Positions 12,095-20,592 of a stretch of DNA of 43,480 nucleotides are shown here, piece after piece. Position numbers and translations under genes: made by a program. Below the pieces are notes generated by a model that did no database searches, had not been told where the DNA came from, and saw nothing but the letters and a program-made list of their open reading frames with translations. How positions within the stretch are numbered: position 1 is the first letter of the stretch; each line of letters opens with the position of its first letter. Source of the stretch: a virus; IMG/VR virus record IMGVR_UViG_3300009320_000035, positions 1 through 43,480 of that record; one strand, given 5' to 3'.

Positions 12095-13303
12095 TTCCGT
12101 AAACGTCCCAAACTCGCAAGAGGGGAATGTGGATTCGGAACGCAAGCAAAATATATAACTCACTGTTTAGCTAATGCTGGACATGATGTGTTTGCACTTG
12201 GATATGCTTACAGGGGAGTATCTCAAAGAGTTAATATGCTTCCAGATAAATATCCTCAAGGACATATCACAATGATTCCAAACGGAGAGACTAAATTTGG
12301 AGAGCAGATTTTACCTTATTGGCTTAGAAAAATCCAGCCAGATGTTTTAATCACTCTAGCAGACCTGTGGATGACTGGATACATACATAAAATAAAGATG
12401 GGACACACTAGATGGGTTAGACTTATTCCTTTAGATTCTCATACAATGCTTCCTAGTTGGGCTCAACAGATTCAACACACCGATATTCCAGTAACGTTTG
12501 CCAAATTTGCCAATAAATTAGTTAAAGATACTTGTGGGATTGAGGTTAAAAATATACCTCATGGAATTGATACAAATATATTTACTCCTCTTTCTAAAGA
12601 GAAAAAAGAAAAAGGAAGAGCAAATGCTGGAGTGAATGAGAAAGATTTTGTAATAGGATTTGTATCTAGAAATCAAATTAGGAAGATGCAACCATACTTT
12701 TTTAAAGCATTCGCTAAATTTGCAAAGAACAAACAAGATGTAAAAGCCTTAATTCACATGGATTTAGTAGATGAAAGATTAGGTTGGAATCTCAGAAATA
12801 TTTTCCATCTTTTAAATATCCAAAGTAAAGTAATTAAATCTACTCAAACGGAAGGATTCGCTTTTAAATTTGACATCGATGATAATAAAATGAATGTTCT
12901 GTATAATCTAATGAATGTTCATTATCATCCCGGTTCTGAAGGATTTGGACTATGTCCCATGGAGGCTAATGGTGCAGGAACTCCAAATATCGGAGTGGAT
13001 TATACAACAGCTCCAGAATCGTTAAATTATGGAAAATGTGGCTGGTTGTCAAAAATAGGAATGTTGTGGACTCATCCGGTTGGAGCTGAGTGGGCTATTC
13101 CAGATGTAAATGACTTAGCCAAATGGATGCAATATACCTATGAGAATAGAGAGGAAGTTAAAGAAATTGGTGAAAGAGCAAGGAGGTATGCTGTATCAAA
13201 TTACTCTTGGGATGTCATAGGACCAGAATGGATAAAGTTCGTAGATGAGATAATAAATAATCCACCAGAACCAAACTATAAAACAGGAGAGGTAGGTGTT
13301 TGA
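12069..13303 (+). CDS. GT-B (GT4-like) glycosyltransferase with internal -1 frameshift
   Basis: The intact-looking part runs from about 12095 to 13303 and includes the GT4 donor-site motif EGFGLCPMEANG (E-x7-E) and HGIDTNIF. The natural N-terminus MAKIMLVSDSVNVPNS starts at ATG 12069 (GAGGAG upstream) in a different frame. Both frames are open between 12095 and 12155. A one-base backward slip on GGGG (12122-12125) joins ...NSQEG to ECGFGTQAKYITHCLANAGH, a normal GT4 N-terminal fold of about 411 residues. Either a real frameshift mutation, a sequencing error, or recoding by slippage. It transfers an activated sugar, probably onto a glycan made by this module. Confidence 0.75.
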
Positions 13304-13432
13304 ATGAAACGATGTGTATTTTGTAGAAGAGGATTGGAATTCGATAAACTCTTTCCAGATTTGGTATTCAACGAGAAAGGGGTTTGTAGAGATTGTTATG
13401 AGGAATTGGAAATATTAGCTGGAAGGAGATAA
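13304..13432 (+). CDS. Tiny zinc-ribbon protein
   Basis: 42 residues: CVFCRRG at the start and VCRDCYEEL later, CxxC...CxxC. It starts directly after the glycosyltransferase stop and ends one base before the hydrolase start. Confidence 0.5.
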   Translation: MKRCVFCRRGLEFDKLFPDLVFNEKGVCRDCYEELEILAGRR

Positions 13433-13433
13433 A

Positions 13434-14078
13434 ATGTCTAGATTAGAAGAAATAGAACACTTAAATAGAAAATATGGTAGAAAACCAAAAGAATGCCATC
13501 TTCCTATTGAAGACAAAGAAGGATTACCTAGAGTGCTAATAATAGGAGATTCAATTGCAGTAGGATATGTTCTACGAACTAGAAGAATGTTAGAAGATAC
13601 GTTCAACATTCACTTTATTCCTGTCAATGGTGGACCAACAACCAGAGGACTTGAAATGATAGATGATTGGTTGGGTAATAAGAAGTGGGATATAATTCAT
13701 TTTAACTGGGGTCTTCATGACATTATTGTAAGAAATGGAAAGTATCAAGTACCATTTGATGAATATGAGAAAAACCTCAGACTTCTAGTTGAAAGACTTA
13801 AACAAACTGGAGCTAAATTAATCTGGGCTAGTTCTACCCCAATACCAGAAGATAACGAAGAGCCACACTTTGACCAACCAAGAAGGAATGAAGATGTAAT
13901 CGTATACAATAAGATAGCTAAAATGATTATGAGAGAAAACAACATAAAAATCAATGATTTGTATAAATACTCAATCTCTAAACTCGATATTATGCAGATA
14001 CCTAAAGACTTACACTTTAACAAGACTGGTACTAAAATGCTTGGAGAAGCTGTTAAGAACGCTATAGAGATGATTTAA
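13434..14078 (+). CDS. SGNH/GDSL-family hydrolase
   Basis: 214 residues. Block I is VLIIGDSIAVGY (catalytic Ser in GDS), block III is NWGLHD in place of the usual GxND, and block V is DLHFNKTG with the catalytic DxxH. The family includes carbohydrate esterases and acetyl-transfer/de-acetylating enzymes acting on polysaccharides. No signal peptide, so it acts inside the cell, consistent with modifying a glycan precursor made by neighbouring genes. Confidence 0.85.
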   Translation: MSRLEEIEHLNRKYGRKPKECHLPIEDKEGLPRVLIIGDSIAVGYVLRTRRMLEDTFNIHFIPVNGGPTTRGLEMIDDWLGNKKWDIIHFNWGLHDIIVRNGKYQVPFDEYEKNLRLLVERLKQTGAKLIWASSTPIPEDNEEPHFDQPRRNEDVIVYNKIAKMIMRENNIKINDLYKYSISKLDIMQIPKDLHFNKTGTKMLGEAVKNAIEMI

Positions 14079-14668
14079 TGAATATTGAACAAGAATTTGA
14101 AAAGCTAGATTTAGAACTAAAAGTCGGATTACGTTCTAATTCAGCTAACATAACTATATTCAATATTTTTGAGAAATTAAACCTTCCAAAAGATTCCCAC
14201 TTTGTGGATGTAGGGTGTGGAAAGGGTGGTATTCTATTTCTAGCTCATGCTTATGGATTCAAACAAATCACTGGTATTGAAAACGTTAAGGAGACAGTTG
14301 AAATATGCAGAAAAAACCTAGCTGGAAAGGACATCAAAATAATTGAAGGAGATATAAGAGAAGTTGAAATCGATGATTCTATGAATATTTTTTATTTGTT
14401 TAATCCGTTTGGAAAAGAAATTATGAAAGTGTTTTTAGATAAAATTAAACATCTTCCTAAAGTTCATTTAATCTACAAATATGCAATCTGCCATGACCTA
14501 ATAGAGAAGGCAGGATTCGAACTTAAGAAGGCATTTGGATTAGAAAAACTAGATGGGTCATCTAAATTCCTCACAGAATTAAGCCCTCATTTAAGTGTTT
14601 ATTACTATAAGAAGAATTTAGATAAGTATGGATTTTATGATGATGATAGTGGAGGTTCGATATTATGA
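14078..14668 (+). CDS. Class I SAM-dependent methyltransferase
   Basis: 196 residues. Motif I FVDVGCGKGGILFLAHAYG, motif II ITGIENVKET and post-II IIEGDIREVEI form a standard Rossmann SAM pocket; NIFYLFNPFG fits the motif IV position. Coupled to the hydrolase by a one-base overlap. Substrate unknown; within this module a sugar O-methylation is a reasonable guess. Confidence 0.8.
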   Translation: MNIEQEFEKLDLELKVGLRSNSANITIFNIFEKLNLPKDSHFVDVGCGKGGILFLAHAYGFKQITGIENVKETVEICRKNLAGKDIKIIEGDIREVEIDDSMNIFYLFNPFGKEIMKVFLDKIKHLPKVHLIYKYAICHDLIEKAGFELKKAFGLEKLDGSSKFLTELSPHLSVYYYKKNLDKYGFYDDDSGGSIL

Positions 14669-15636
14669 AAAGAGAAGAAAGTGCTAGCTTCACTGCAGCT
14701 TCAGTGTTCCCAGCTAAATTGCTTGGAATGAAGTTTAAGGATGGGATTATACCACCAGTTCATGTTCAGCTTAATCCAACTAATATATGTAATTTAAATT
14801 GCCCCTTTTGTTCTTGTGCAAATAGAAACAAGACAGAATCACTACCATTAGAAAAGGCAAAGGAAATAATGGTATCATTTAAAGTCTTGGGATGCGAGTC
14901 TGTAACAATTACTGGAGGAGGAGAGCCACTCTTACATCCTGAAATTGATGAGTTATTGGAAATGATACATAATATGAGCATAGAGATAGGTCTAGTAACT
15001 AATGGAACTGCATTTGATAAAGTTAAACCAAAAAACTTGAATAAGCTTATTTGGTGTAGAATTTCTCATGCAGACCACAGACCATTCACCAAAGAATATC
15101 AAAAGTCTTTAGGCGATGCAATTCTTAAAGCTCAAGGTGTTGATTGGGCATTCAGCTATGTTATAGGAAAGAATCCTAACTATGATACTCTTCAGAAGGT
15201 TATAGAATTTGCCAATTTTTATGAATTCACTCATGTTAGAATTGTCTCAGACTTATTAGACTTAGTGAATTGTCCAGACATATTTGATGTTAAAGCTGAG
15301 ATGAAGAAACGAGGAGTTGATGATAAGATAGTAATCTATCAAGGCAGGAAGAGATTTGTTAGAGGATGTAAGGACTGCTGGATTAGTCTATTAAAGCCAG
15401 TGGTCTCAGCAACAGGAGAACTATTCCCTTGTTGTGCAACGCAATATACTACCTTTGAGCCAGAATTAGACTATGGTCCTAAAATGAAATGGGGAGATTC
15501 TAAGGACATTGTTAAGATTTGGAAAGACCAGATTCCATTTGATGGGTCAAAACGATGTGTGAGATGCTATTATATGGACTATAACAAAGCATTATCAATT
15601 ATGAAAACACCACTCAAACATAAAAAATTCCTGTGA
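14665..15636 (+). CDS. Radical SAM enzyme with C-terminal cysteine cluster (SPASM/twitch-like)
   Basis: 323 residues. NPTNICNLNCPFCSC holds the CxxxCxxC [4Fe-4S] site, TITGGGEPLLHP is the GGE motif, and LVTNGTAF is the fourth strand. The C-terminal CKDCWISLLKPVVSATGELFPCC and CVRCYY cysteines resemble an auxiliary-cluster (SPASM/twitch) domain. Such enzymes modify peptides, sugars or cofactors by radical chemistry; context suggests a modified sugar. The start overlaps the methyltransferase stop (ATGA). Confidence 0.85.
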   Translation: MKREESASFTAASVFPAKLLGMKFKDGIIPPVHVQLNPTNICNLNCPFCSCANRNKTESLPLEKAKEIMVSFKVLGCESVTITGGGEPLLHPEIDELLEMIHNMSIEIGLVTNGTAFDKVKPKNLNKLIWCRISHADHRPFTKEYQKSLGDAILKAQGVDWAFSYVIGKNPNYDTLQKVIEFANFYEFTHVRIVSDLLDLVNCPDIFDVKAEMKKRGVDDKIVIYQGRKRFVRGCKDCWISLLKPVVSATGELFPCCATQYTTFEPELDYGPKMKWGDSKDIVKIWKDQIPFDGSKRCVRCYYMDYNKALSIMKTPLKHKKFL

Positions 15637-15640
15637 TTTT

Positions 15641-16027
15641 ATGGCAAAGAAAGGAGAAAAAATATCAGAAAGGCATAAGCAGATACTTAGGGAAAGAATG
15701 ACAGGAAAGAAGAATCCTATGTGGAGAAAGACTGGTAAGAATCACCCTACTTGGAAAGGAAAGACATATTCATTGACAAGAGGAAAATATAAATATATCC
15801 AAATAAATCAATCAACTCACCCATTTTCCAGTAAAAGAGGATATGTCTATGAACATCGTCTAGTTATGGAAAAGCATCTGGAAAGATTCCTAAAACCAAA
15901 AGAAGTAGTTCATCATATAGATGGAAATACTCTTAACAATGATATTAAGAATTTGATGTTGTTTCCTAATGATGCAGCTCATAGACGTTTTCATAGAAGA
16001 TTTAATAGAAAGAAAGATAATATATAA
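15641..16027 (+). CDS. HNH endonuclease with NUMOD3-like motifs
   Basis: 128 residues. N-terminal GKKNPMWRKTGKNHPTWKGK contains two 'N/HPxW' repeats like the NUMOD3 DNA-binding motif of homing nucleases. The core YVYEHRLVMEKHLERFLKPKEVVHHIDGNTLNNDIKNLML is the HNH_3-type domain (HH...N...). It is a different family from the five CxxC-type HNH paralogs. Inserted between the radical SAM gene and a zinc-ribbon gene, with no RBS hairpin seen. Confidence 0.85.
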   Translation: MAKKGEKISERHKQILRERMTGKKNPMWRKTGKNHPTWKGKTYSLTRGKYKYIQINQSTHPFSSKRGYVYEHRLVMEKHLERFLKPKEVVHHIDGNTLNNDIKNLMLFPNDAAHRRFHRRFNRKKDNI

Positions 16028-16039
16028 TAGGTGATGTAA

Positions 16040-16177
16040 ATGCCAATTTGCCCCCATTGTGGATGTACTGACTGTAAACCAGCCAAAGAAGCACCAAGTT
16101 TTTGCTGGAAGTGTAGAAGTTGTTTTAAGTTTTTTTGTGAAAGAAATGTAAATTATGAAATATTGCAGAGGAGATAA
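16040..16177 (+). CDS. Small double zinc-knuckle protein
   Basis: 45 residues with eight cysteines (CPHCGCTDCKP, CWKCRSCFKFFC). GGTGATG lies just upstream. Overlap with the upstream part of the glycosyltransferase reading frame means the latter starts at 16179. Confidence 0.5.
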   Translation: MPICPHCGCTDCKPAKEAPSFCWKCRSCFKFFCERNVNYEILQRR

Positions 16178-16178
16178 T

Positions 16179-16889
16179 ATGAAATTAGGACAGAATCAAT
16201 TAGGAAGACCAACTGTATCAGTAATCATACCAAATAAAGATTGTCCATATTTTCAAGAAGCTCTTGAATCTGTATTAGCTCAAACCTATAGAAACTTTGA
16301 AGTTATTATTATTCTAGACAATTGTTCTGAAGTTACTAAGATAGAGGTATCTAAACTTACTAATGATATTAAAGTTAAAGTAATTATTAAAGATGATGGG
16401 AAGCCAAGCATTCCTTCTGCTAGAAATAGGGGTCTCAAAGAGGCTAAAGGAGAATATATAGCCTACCTTTCTGCTGATGATGTGTGGTATTCAACCTTCT
16501 TAGAGGAAACTGTAGGCAAAGGAGACATAGTCTACACAGATTATGATAGAATAAACTGTCAAGGGAATTGGGTTGGATTTACTGAAGAGAAGAATTTTGA
16601 ATATCATGAAGATTTTGTAATACATCTATGGTACAGATGCTGTGTTAATTTAAGCTCTTGTTTAATTCATAGAAAAGTCTTTGATAAAGTCGGTGGTTTT
16701 GATAATGAGATTCTAATGGGAGAAGATTATTTATTTTATCTATTAGCAGCAAAAACTTTTAAATTTACACACCTAGCAAAGCATCTCTCAGCTTATAGGG
16801 TACATGGACTTCAAACCACAAATTCAGTAGAGAATTTGAAATGGGATGAAATCTTAAGAAAAAAAGCTAGAGAGGTGTGGAATAAATGA
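16179..16889 (+). CDS. GT-A (family 2) glycosyltransferase
   Basis: 236 residues from ATG 16179 (GAGGAG upstream; an in-frame ATG at 16155 is inside the zinc-knuckle gene). TVSVIIPNKDCPYFQEALES is the GT2 nucleotide-binding start, SIPSARNRGLKEAKGEYIAYLSADD carries the metal-binding acidic motif, and GGFDNEILMGEDYLF is the acceptor-side ED motif. Cytoplasmic; adds a sugar from a nucleotide donor. Confidence 0.9.
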   Translation: MKLGQNQLGRPTVSVIIPNKDCPYFQEALESVLAQTYRNFEVIIILDNCSEVTKIEVSKLTNDIKVKVIIKDDGKPSIPSARNRGLKEAKGEYIAYLSADDVWYSTFLEETVGKGDIVYTDYDRINCQGNWVGFTEEKNFEYHEDFVIHLWYRCCVNLSSCLIHRKVFDKVGGFDNEILMGEDYLFYLLAAKTFKFTHLAKHLSAYRVHGLQTTNSVENLKWDEILRKKAREVWNK

Positions 16890-17464
16890 AGTTTGGAATA
16901 TTTGGAGTTGGTAGAGATGGTACTACACTTTTGTGGAGACTTCTCAATTCTCACAGTCAGCTTAAGATAGCTTATGAACCATGTGATAAACACTTTGAGG
17001 GAAAGCTTGAGGATTTTAATGCAGCTAAACAACCCATGCAATTTTCTAATCAGATAATAAAATTAGATAAAACCAAATCAGACTTTGAAAAGTATATATT
17101 CATTAAAAGAAATGAGCTTGATAATGTTTACAGTTTGATTAGAAGAAATAAAAAACCAGTTAACCTTACTAAATTTTATATGAAGAGATATGAAGAGATT
17201 CATAAAAGAATTAAAGAATTTATGAATAAATATCCAAAGATATGTATGCAAATAGAATATGAGAATTTATGTCTTCACACTGAAAAGGTCCTTAAAGATA
17301 TCTGCAAGTTCTTAGATATACCTTATGAGGTTAATATGCTTGAAAAATGGAGAGAAATTGAAGTTCCTGCTTGGGCAAAATCTGCTCAATATCAAACAAA
17401 AAATATTAGATATGTAACAGGAACTTGGATGCGAGATAGAGAATTCATGGAAAGTATTGTATGA
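16886..17464 (+). CDS. PAPS-dependent sulfotransferase 1
   Basis: 192 residues. FGVGRDGTTLLWRLLNSHSQ is the phosphosulfate-binding loop (compare 'GxxRSGTTLLxxLLxxHP'), IFIKRNELDNVYSLIRR matches the 3'-phosphate site, and YENLCLHTEKVLKDICKFL is the typical C-terminal region. Cytoplasmic; would transfer sulfate from PAPS to a glycan hydroxyl. Coupled to the glycosyltransferase by ATGA. Somewhat short for the family but with the main motifs. Confidence 0.8.
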   Translation: MKFGIFGVGRDGTTLLWRLLNSHSQLKIAYEPCDKHFEGKLEDFNAAKQPMQFSNQIIKLDKTKSDFEKYIFIKRNELDNVYSLIRRNKKPVNLTKFYMKRYEEIHKRIKEFMNKYPKICMQIEYENLCLHTEKVLKDICKFLDIPYEVNMLEKWREIEVPAWAKSAQYQTKNIRYVTGTWMRDREFMESIV

Positions 17465-17496
17465 AAGTTGTTGTATTTGTTACAACTAAAACATAA
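17461..17496 (+). pseudogene. Possible remnant 5' end of a lost gene
   Basis: ATG 17461 overlaps the sulfotransferase stop in the usual ATGA way and opens MKVVVFVTTKT before a stop. The peptide resembles the first strand of a glycosyltransferase or Rossmann protein. The next gene starts 19 bases later, so this may be the stub left by a deletion, or chance. Confidence 0.25.
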
Positions 17497-17514
17497 AGTA
17501 TTGGAGGAATTTGG

Positions 17515-18114
17515 ATGGATTTAAAACAGTGGTGGGATAAAGCACATAAAGAAAACATTAACAGATGGGTTAGTGATTATGGAAAGACTAAAATCCATAA
17601 ACTGTTAAATGTTGATGTTAAAGGAACAGTTCTCATTATCGGAACAGGTAGAGGAACTTATGTAAAAGAAATGTTTAAAGATGACTGCACTATAGATGCT
17701 ATGGACATTACAGAATCTGCATTCGATAAGGTTAATCAATATTTAAGGAATAAGTTTATTTTTCCATGTAGTCTTCCTGAAAGCGAATATGACTATATTA
17801 TACATCATTTAGTAGCTCAACACATGAGTGATAATGATTTATTGATTCAGCTTAAAGAGATGATTAAATCCTTAAAATCAAATGGGATTTTAGGGATTCA
17901 ATTCTCTGAAGGAAAGAAATATAATGATTTAGAAGCACAGATGAAAGGAGGAGTTAGAAGAACTATTAAAATAATGAATAAATTAATTAGAAAAGCTGGA
18001 GGAGAAATTGTCTGGTTATCTGAAGGAAACCATCAATATGAAGCTCCAAAAGGATTGCATGACCCTATAAAGTATTACTGTGAATGGTATGGAATTCAGG
18101 TGAAAAGGGTATGA
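17515..18114 (+). CDS. Class I SAM-dependent methyltransferase
   Basis: 199 residues, ribosome site GGAGGAATTTGG. TVLIIGTGRGTYVKEMFKDD (motif I), IDAMDITESAF (motif II) and YDYIIHHLVAQHMSD (motif IV region) give a SAM-binding Rossmann fold; EMIKSLKSNGILGIQFSEG is the following strand. The stop overlaps the next start. Acceptor unknown, likely a glycan or small metabolite in this module. Confidence 0.8.
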   Translation: MDLKQWWDKAHKENINRWVSDYGKTKIHKLLNVDVKGTVLIIGTGRGTYVKEMFKDDCTIDAMDITESAFDKVNQYLRNKFIFPCSLPESEYDYIIHHLVAQHMSDNDLLIQLKEMIKSLKSNGILGIQFSEGKKYNDLEAQMKGGVRRTIKIMNKLIRKAGGEIVWLSEGNHQYEAPKGLHDPIKYYCEWYGIQVKRV

Positions 18115-19076
18115 ATATTATATTAACTGGTCCTATGGGAATAGGAAAGACAACATTCGCTAAGGAATATGCAAAGAATAATGATTTTAAATTTATAGAT
18201 TACGACCACATAGGTGAAGATAAAGCTGCTGCTATAAACAGTCTTCCAACTGGAAACCATATAATTGATGGTATAACTGGACCAGTCCTAAAGAAATTGA
18301 TAAAACCTTATAAAAGATGGGCTTTAGTAACCACACCAGAAATAGTCCTTAGACGTTATGAAGGAAGAAAATATAGGGCTTTAGAATATCAATCAGAACA
18401 GATTAGTCTTGTATTACAGCAACAAATAGATAAAGCAGATGAGGTGATAGTTTTGATGAGTAAAGAAGAAATAAAAGAAGGAATTAGAAAATTTCCTATG
18501 AAATATCAATACATTGAATTTCCTTATGGATTGAATAATGATGGAGCTAGAGGATGTATTGATACATGGAATAGAATAAAGCATCTTGAATGGGAAGGTA
18601 AAACAGTATGCGACTTAGGATGTTATGCTGGATACTTCTGCTTTGAATTAGAAAAGGCTGGAGCTAAACCAACTGGAATTGATATGCCGGGTATAATCAA
18701 TCAGGCTCAGAACTTCGGCTTTATGAAAGGTTCTAAGGTCAAATTCGTAGGAAAGGATTTGGACATCCATCCAGTTCATATCAACTATGATGTCATCTTA
18801 TTACTGAACACTCTCCATCATTTGAGGTCGCCCCTATTTACCCTATGGAATATATTCCAAAAAGGTAAGATGGTAATATTAGAAACAGAATTGCCTAAGA
18901 AATCTATGGATATTCAAGTAGGAGATTGGATTCAGTTGAGTCAGAAAGGAAGAGGTCATTGGTATATGTTTAGTAAGGAAGCATTGATTAAAATAGCTGA
19001 AGAAAATGGTCATATACTAACTGAAGAGATACCTTCCTCAAGACCTAATAGAGCAATATTGGTGTTTAAAAAATGA
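18111..19076 (+). CDS. P-loop kinase-like domain fused to a methyltransferase
   Basis: 321 residues from ATG 18111. Residues 1-140 are a P-loop domain: IILTGPMGIGKTTFAKEYA (Walker A) and an Arg-rich VLRRYEGRKYRAL that could be a lid. Residues about 150-321 are a methyltransferase: TVCDLGCYAGYFCFELEKAG, PTGIDMPGIINQA and YDVILLLNTLHHLRSP, similar to the CmoB/mo5U-type group. A nucleotide kinase-methyltransferase fusion is unusual; both activities may act successively on one sugar or nucleoside. Confidence 0.75.
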   Translation: MNIILTGPMGIGKTTFAKEYAKNNDFKFIDYDHIGEDKAAAINSLPTGNHIIDGITGPVLKKLIKPYKRWALVTTPEIVLRRYEGRKYRALEYQSEQISLVLQQQIDKADEVIVLMSKEEIKEGIRKFPMKYQYIEFPYGLNNDGARGCIDTWNRIKHLEWEGKTVCDLGCYAGYFCFELEKAGAKPTGIDMPGIINQAQNFGFMKGSKVKFVGKDLDIHPVHINYDVILLLNTLHHLRSPLFTLWNIFQKGKMVILETELPKKSMDIQVGDWIQLSQKGRGHWYMFSKEALIKIAEENGHILTEEIPSSRPNRAILVFKK

Positions 19077-19741
19077 AGAATAGCTGTGTAGTTTTAGGTC
19101 CGCCTAGATGCGGAAACCACATGATTATGACTATCTTAATGGCTTTAGGAATGGTAGAACATCATCCGAAAATAAATAAAAGCAATTACCCAAATTATCT
19201 ATTTCAAAAATTAAAAAAGAACAATCATTTTGTATTTGGTGGTCATCCACAATATCCTTTAACTAAAGACAATTTCATCAAATCTGGATTTAGAGGTATT
19301 TATATCACAAGAGACCCAAGAGATTCAACAATAAGCTGGTATTTCTTTATAATGAAATCTAAGAAGCAAAAGTTTCAATGGCTAAAGAAATACACAAAAG
19401 AAGAAGGAATAAATGCCATGATTAGAGGAGTCAAAAAACGTAGCTTTGCGGGAGTAGTTAAAAGATATAAATCTAGAAACGGATGGAAAGTTTGTCCTAA
19501 TGTTTTGTGGGTAAAGTATGAAGATTTACTTAGAAATCCTCAAAGGGAAGTGGATTTGATAGCAACCCACTTAGGAATTAAGAATAGACCATTTAAGAAA
19601 GAATTCCTATTTGATAAACATAGATGGGAATTCAGACAAGGTGAAATAGGAAATTGGAAAAAACATTTTACAGAAAATAATATAAAGACATTCAAAGAAG
19701 TTACTAAAAATCTTTTAGAGGAGGAAGGATACACATGGTGA
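19073..19741 (+). CDS. PAPS-dependent sulfotransferase 2
   Basis: 222 residues. VVLGPPRCGNHMIMTILMALG (phosphosulfate loop), IYITRDPRDSTISWYFF (3'-phosphate site, RDPRD...S), KYEDLLRNPQREVDLIATHL and RQGEIGNWKKHFTENN (matching the 'RKGxxGDWKNxF' C-terminal motif) make a full-length classical sulfotransferase. Coupled to the preceding gene by ATGA and followed by the APS kinase fusion, its likely PAPS source. Confidence 0.9.
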   Translation: MKNSCVVLGPPRCGNHMIMTILMALGMVEHHPKINKSNYPNYLFQKLKKNNHFVFGGHPQYPLTKDNFIKSGFRGIYITRDPRDSTISWYFFIMKSKKQKFQWLKKYTKEEGINAMIRGVKKRSFAGVVKRYKSRNGWKVCPNVLWVKYEDLLRNPQREVDLIATHLGIKNRPFKKEFLFDKHRWEFRQGEIGNWKKHFTENNIKTFKEVTKNLLEEEGYTW

Positions 19742-20592
19742 AATATGCAATGTTTATAGGAAGATGGAGTCCTCCTACCTCAGGTCATAAATTCATAATA
19801 AATAGAGCTTTAAAGAAAGGGAAAAAAGTCTGTATAGCTATTAGAGATACTCCAATTTCCGAGAAAGACCCTTACACTTATGAACAAAGAAAACAAATGT
19901 GGAGATTAATCTATGGAGATAAAGTTAAGATTGTTAAGATTCCAGACATAGAGTCTGTTAATATAGGAAGAAAGGTTGGTTATAAAGTCAATAAGATTAG
20001 TGTTCCTAAAAGGATTAAACAGATTTCAGCTACTGATGTAAGAAGCGGCAAGAATCTTCATGTAGATGGAAACATTAAAAGTTATATAAAGAATATGAGA
20101 ACAACCTTCTGGTTTACTGGATTACCTTGCTCTGGTAAGACTACTCTTGCTTTAGCATTAAAGAGGAGACTTGAGGGGAGAGGTCTTAGAGTTGTTCATT
20201 TAGATGGGGATGATATAAGAAAACATATAAATACTGATTTGGATTTCACTCCTTCCGGTAGGGTAGAAAATCTAAGAAGGGTAGCTGAGATGTGTAATCT
20301 ATTCAATCAAAATCATATAACTGTGGTTGCATCTTTCGTGTCTCCTACTGTTTCGATGAGAAAAATGCTTAGGAAAAAGATAAAAAACTTTAGGTTGGTT
20401 TGGTGTGATTGTCCTAAAAGGATTTGTATTAGGAGAGATGTTAAAGGAATGTGGAAGAAGGCAAGAATGGGTAAAATAAAGAATTTCACTGGATGGAATG
20501 CTCCGTTTGATGAGCCAAAAAATGCTATAAAAATAAACACAAGATTAAAAGTAGATAAATGTTTAAATTTGTTGGAGGCGATGATATGGTAA
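19735..20592 (+). CDS. Nucleotidyltransferase-adenylylsulfate kinase fusion
   Basis: 285 residues. Residues 1-110 are a cytidylyltransferase-like nucleotidyltransferase: FIGRWSPPTSGHKFIINRAL ('GxxxPxxxGH') and ISATDVRSG ('ISxTxxR'). Residues about 120-285 are APS kinase: WFTGLPCSGKTTLALAL (Walker A), VHLDGDDIRKHI, SGRVENLRRVAEM and VVASFVSPTVSMR. APS kinase makes PAPS from APS and ATP. The N-terminal domain shares the fold of ATP sulfurylase's catalytic domain, so a compact PAPS synthase is conceivable, though the motif is closer to NMN/glycerol-type transferases. Confidence 0.85.
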   Translation: MVKYAMFIGRWSPPTSGHKFIINRALKKGKKVCIAIRDTPISEKDPYTYEQRKQMWRLIYGDKVKIVKIPDIESVNIGRKVGYKVNKISVPKRIKQISATDVRSGKNLHVDGNIKSYIKNMRTTFWFTGLPCSGKTTLALALKRRLEGRGLRVVHLDGDDIRKHINTDLDFTPSGRVENLRRVAEMCNLFNQNHITVVASFVSPTVSMRKMLRKKIKNFRLVWCDCPKRICIRRDVKGMWKKARMGKIKNFTGWNAPFDEPKNAIKINTRLKVDKCLNLLEAMIW

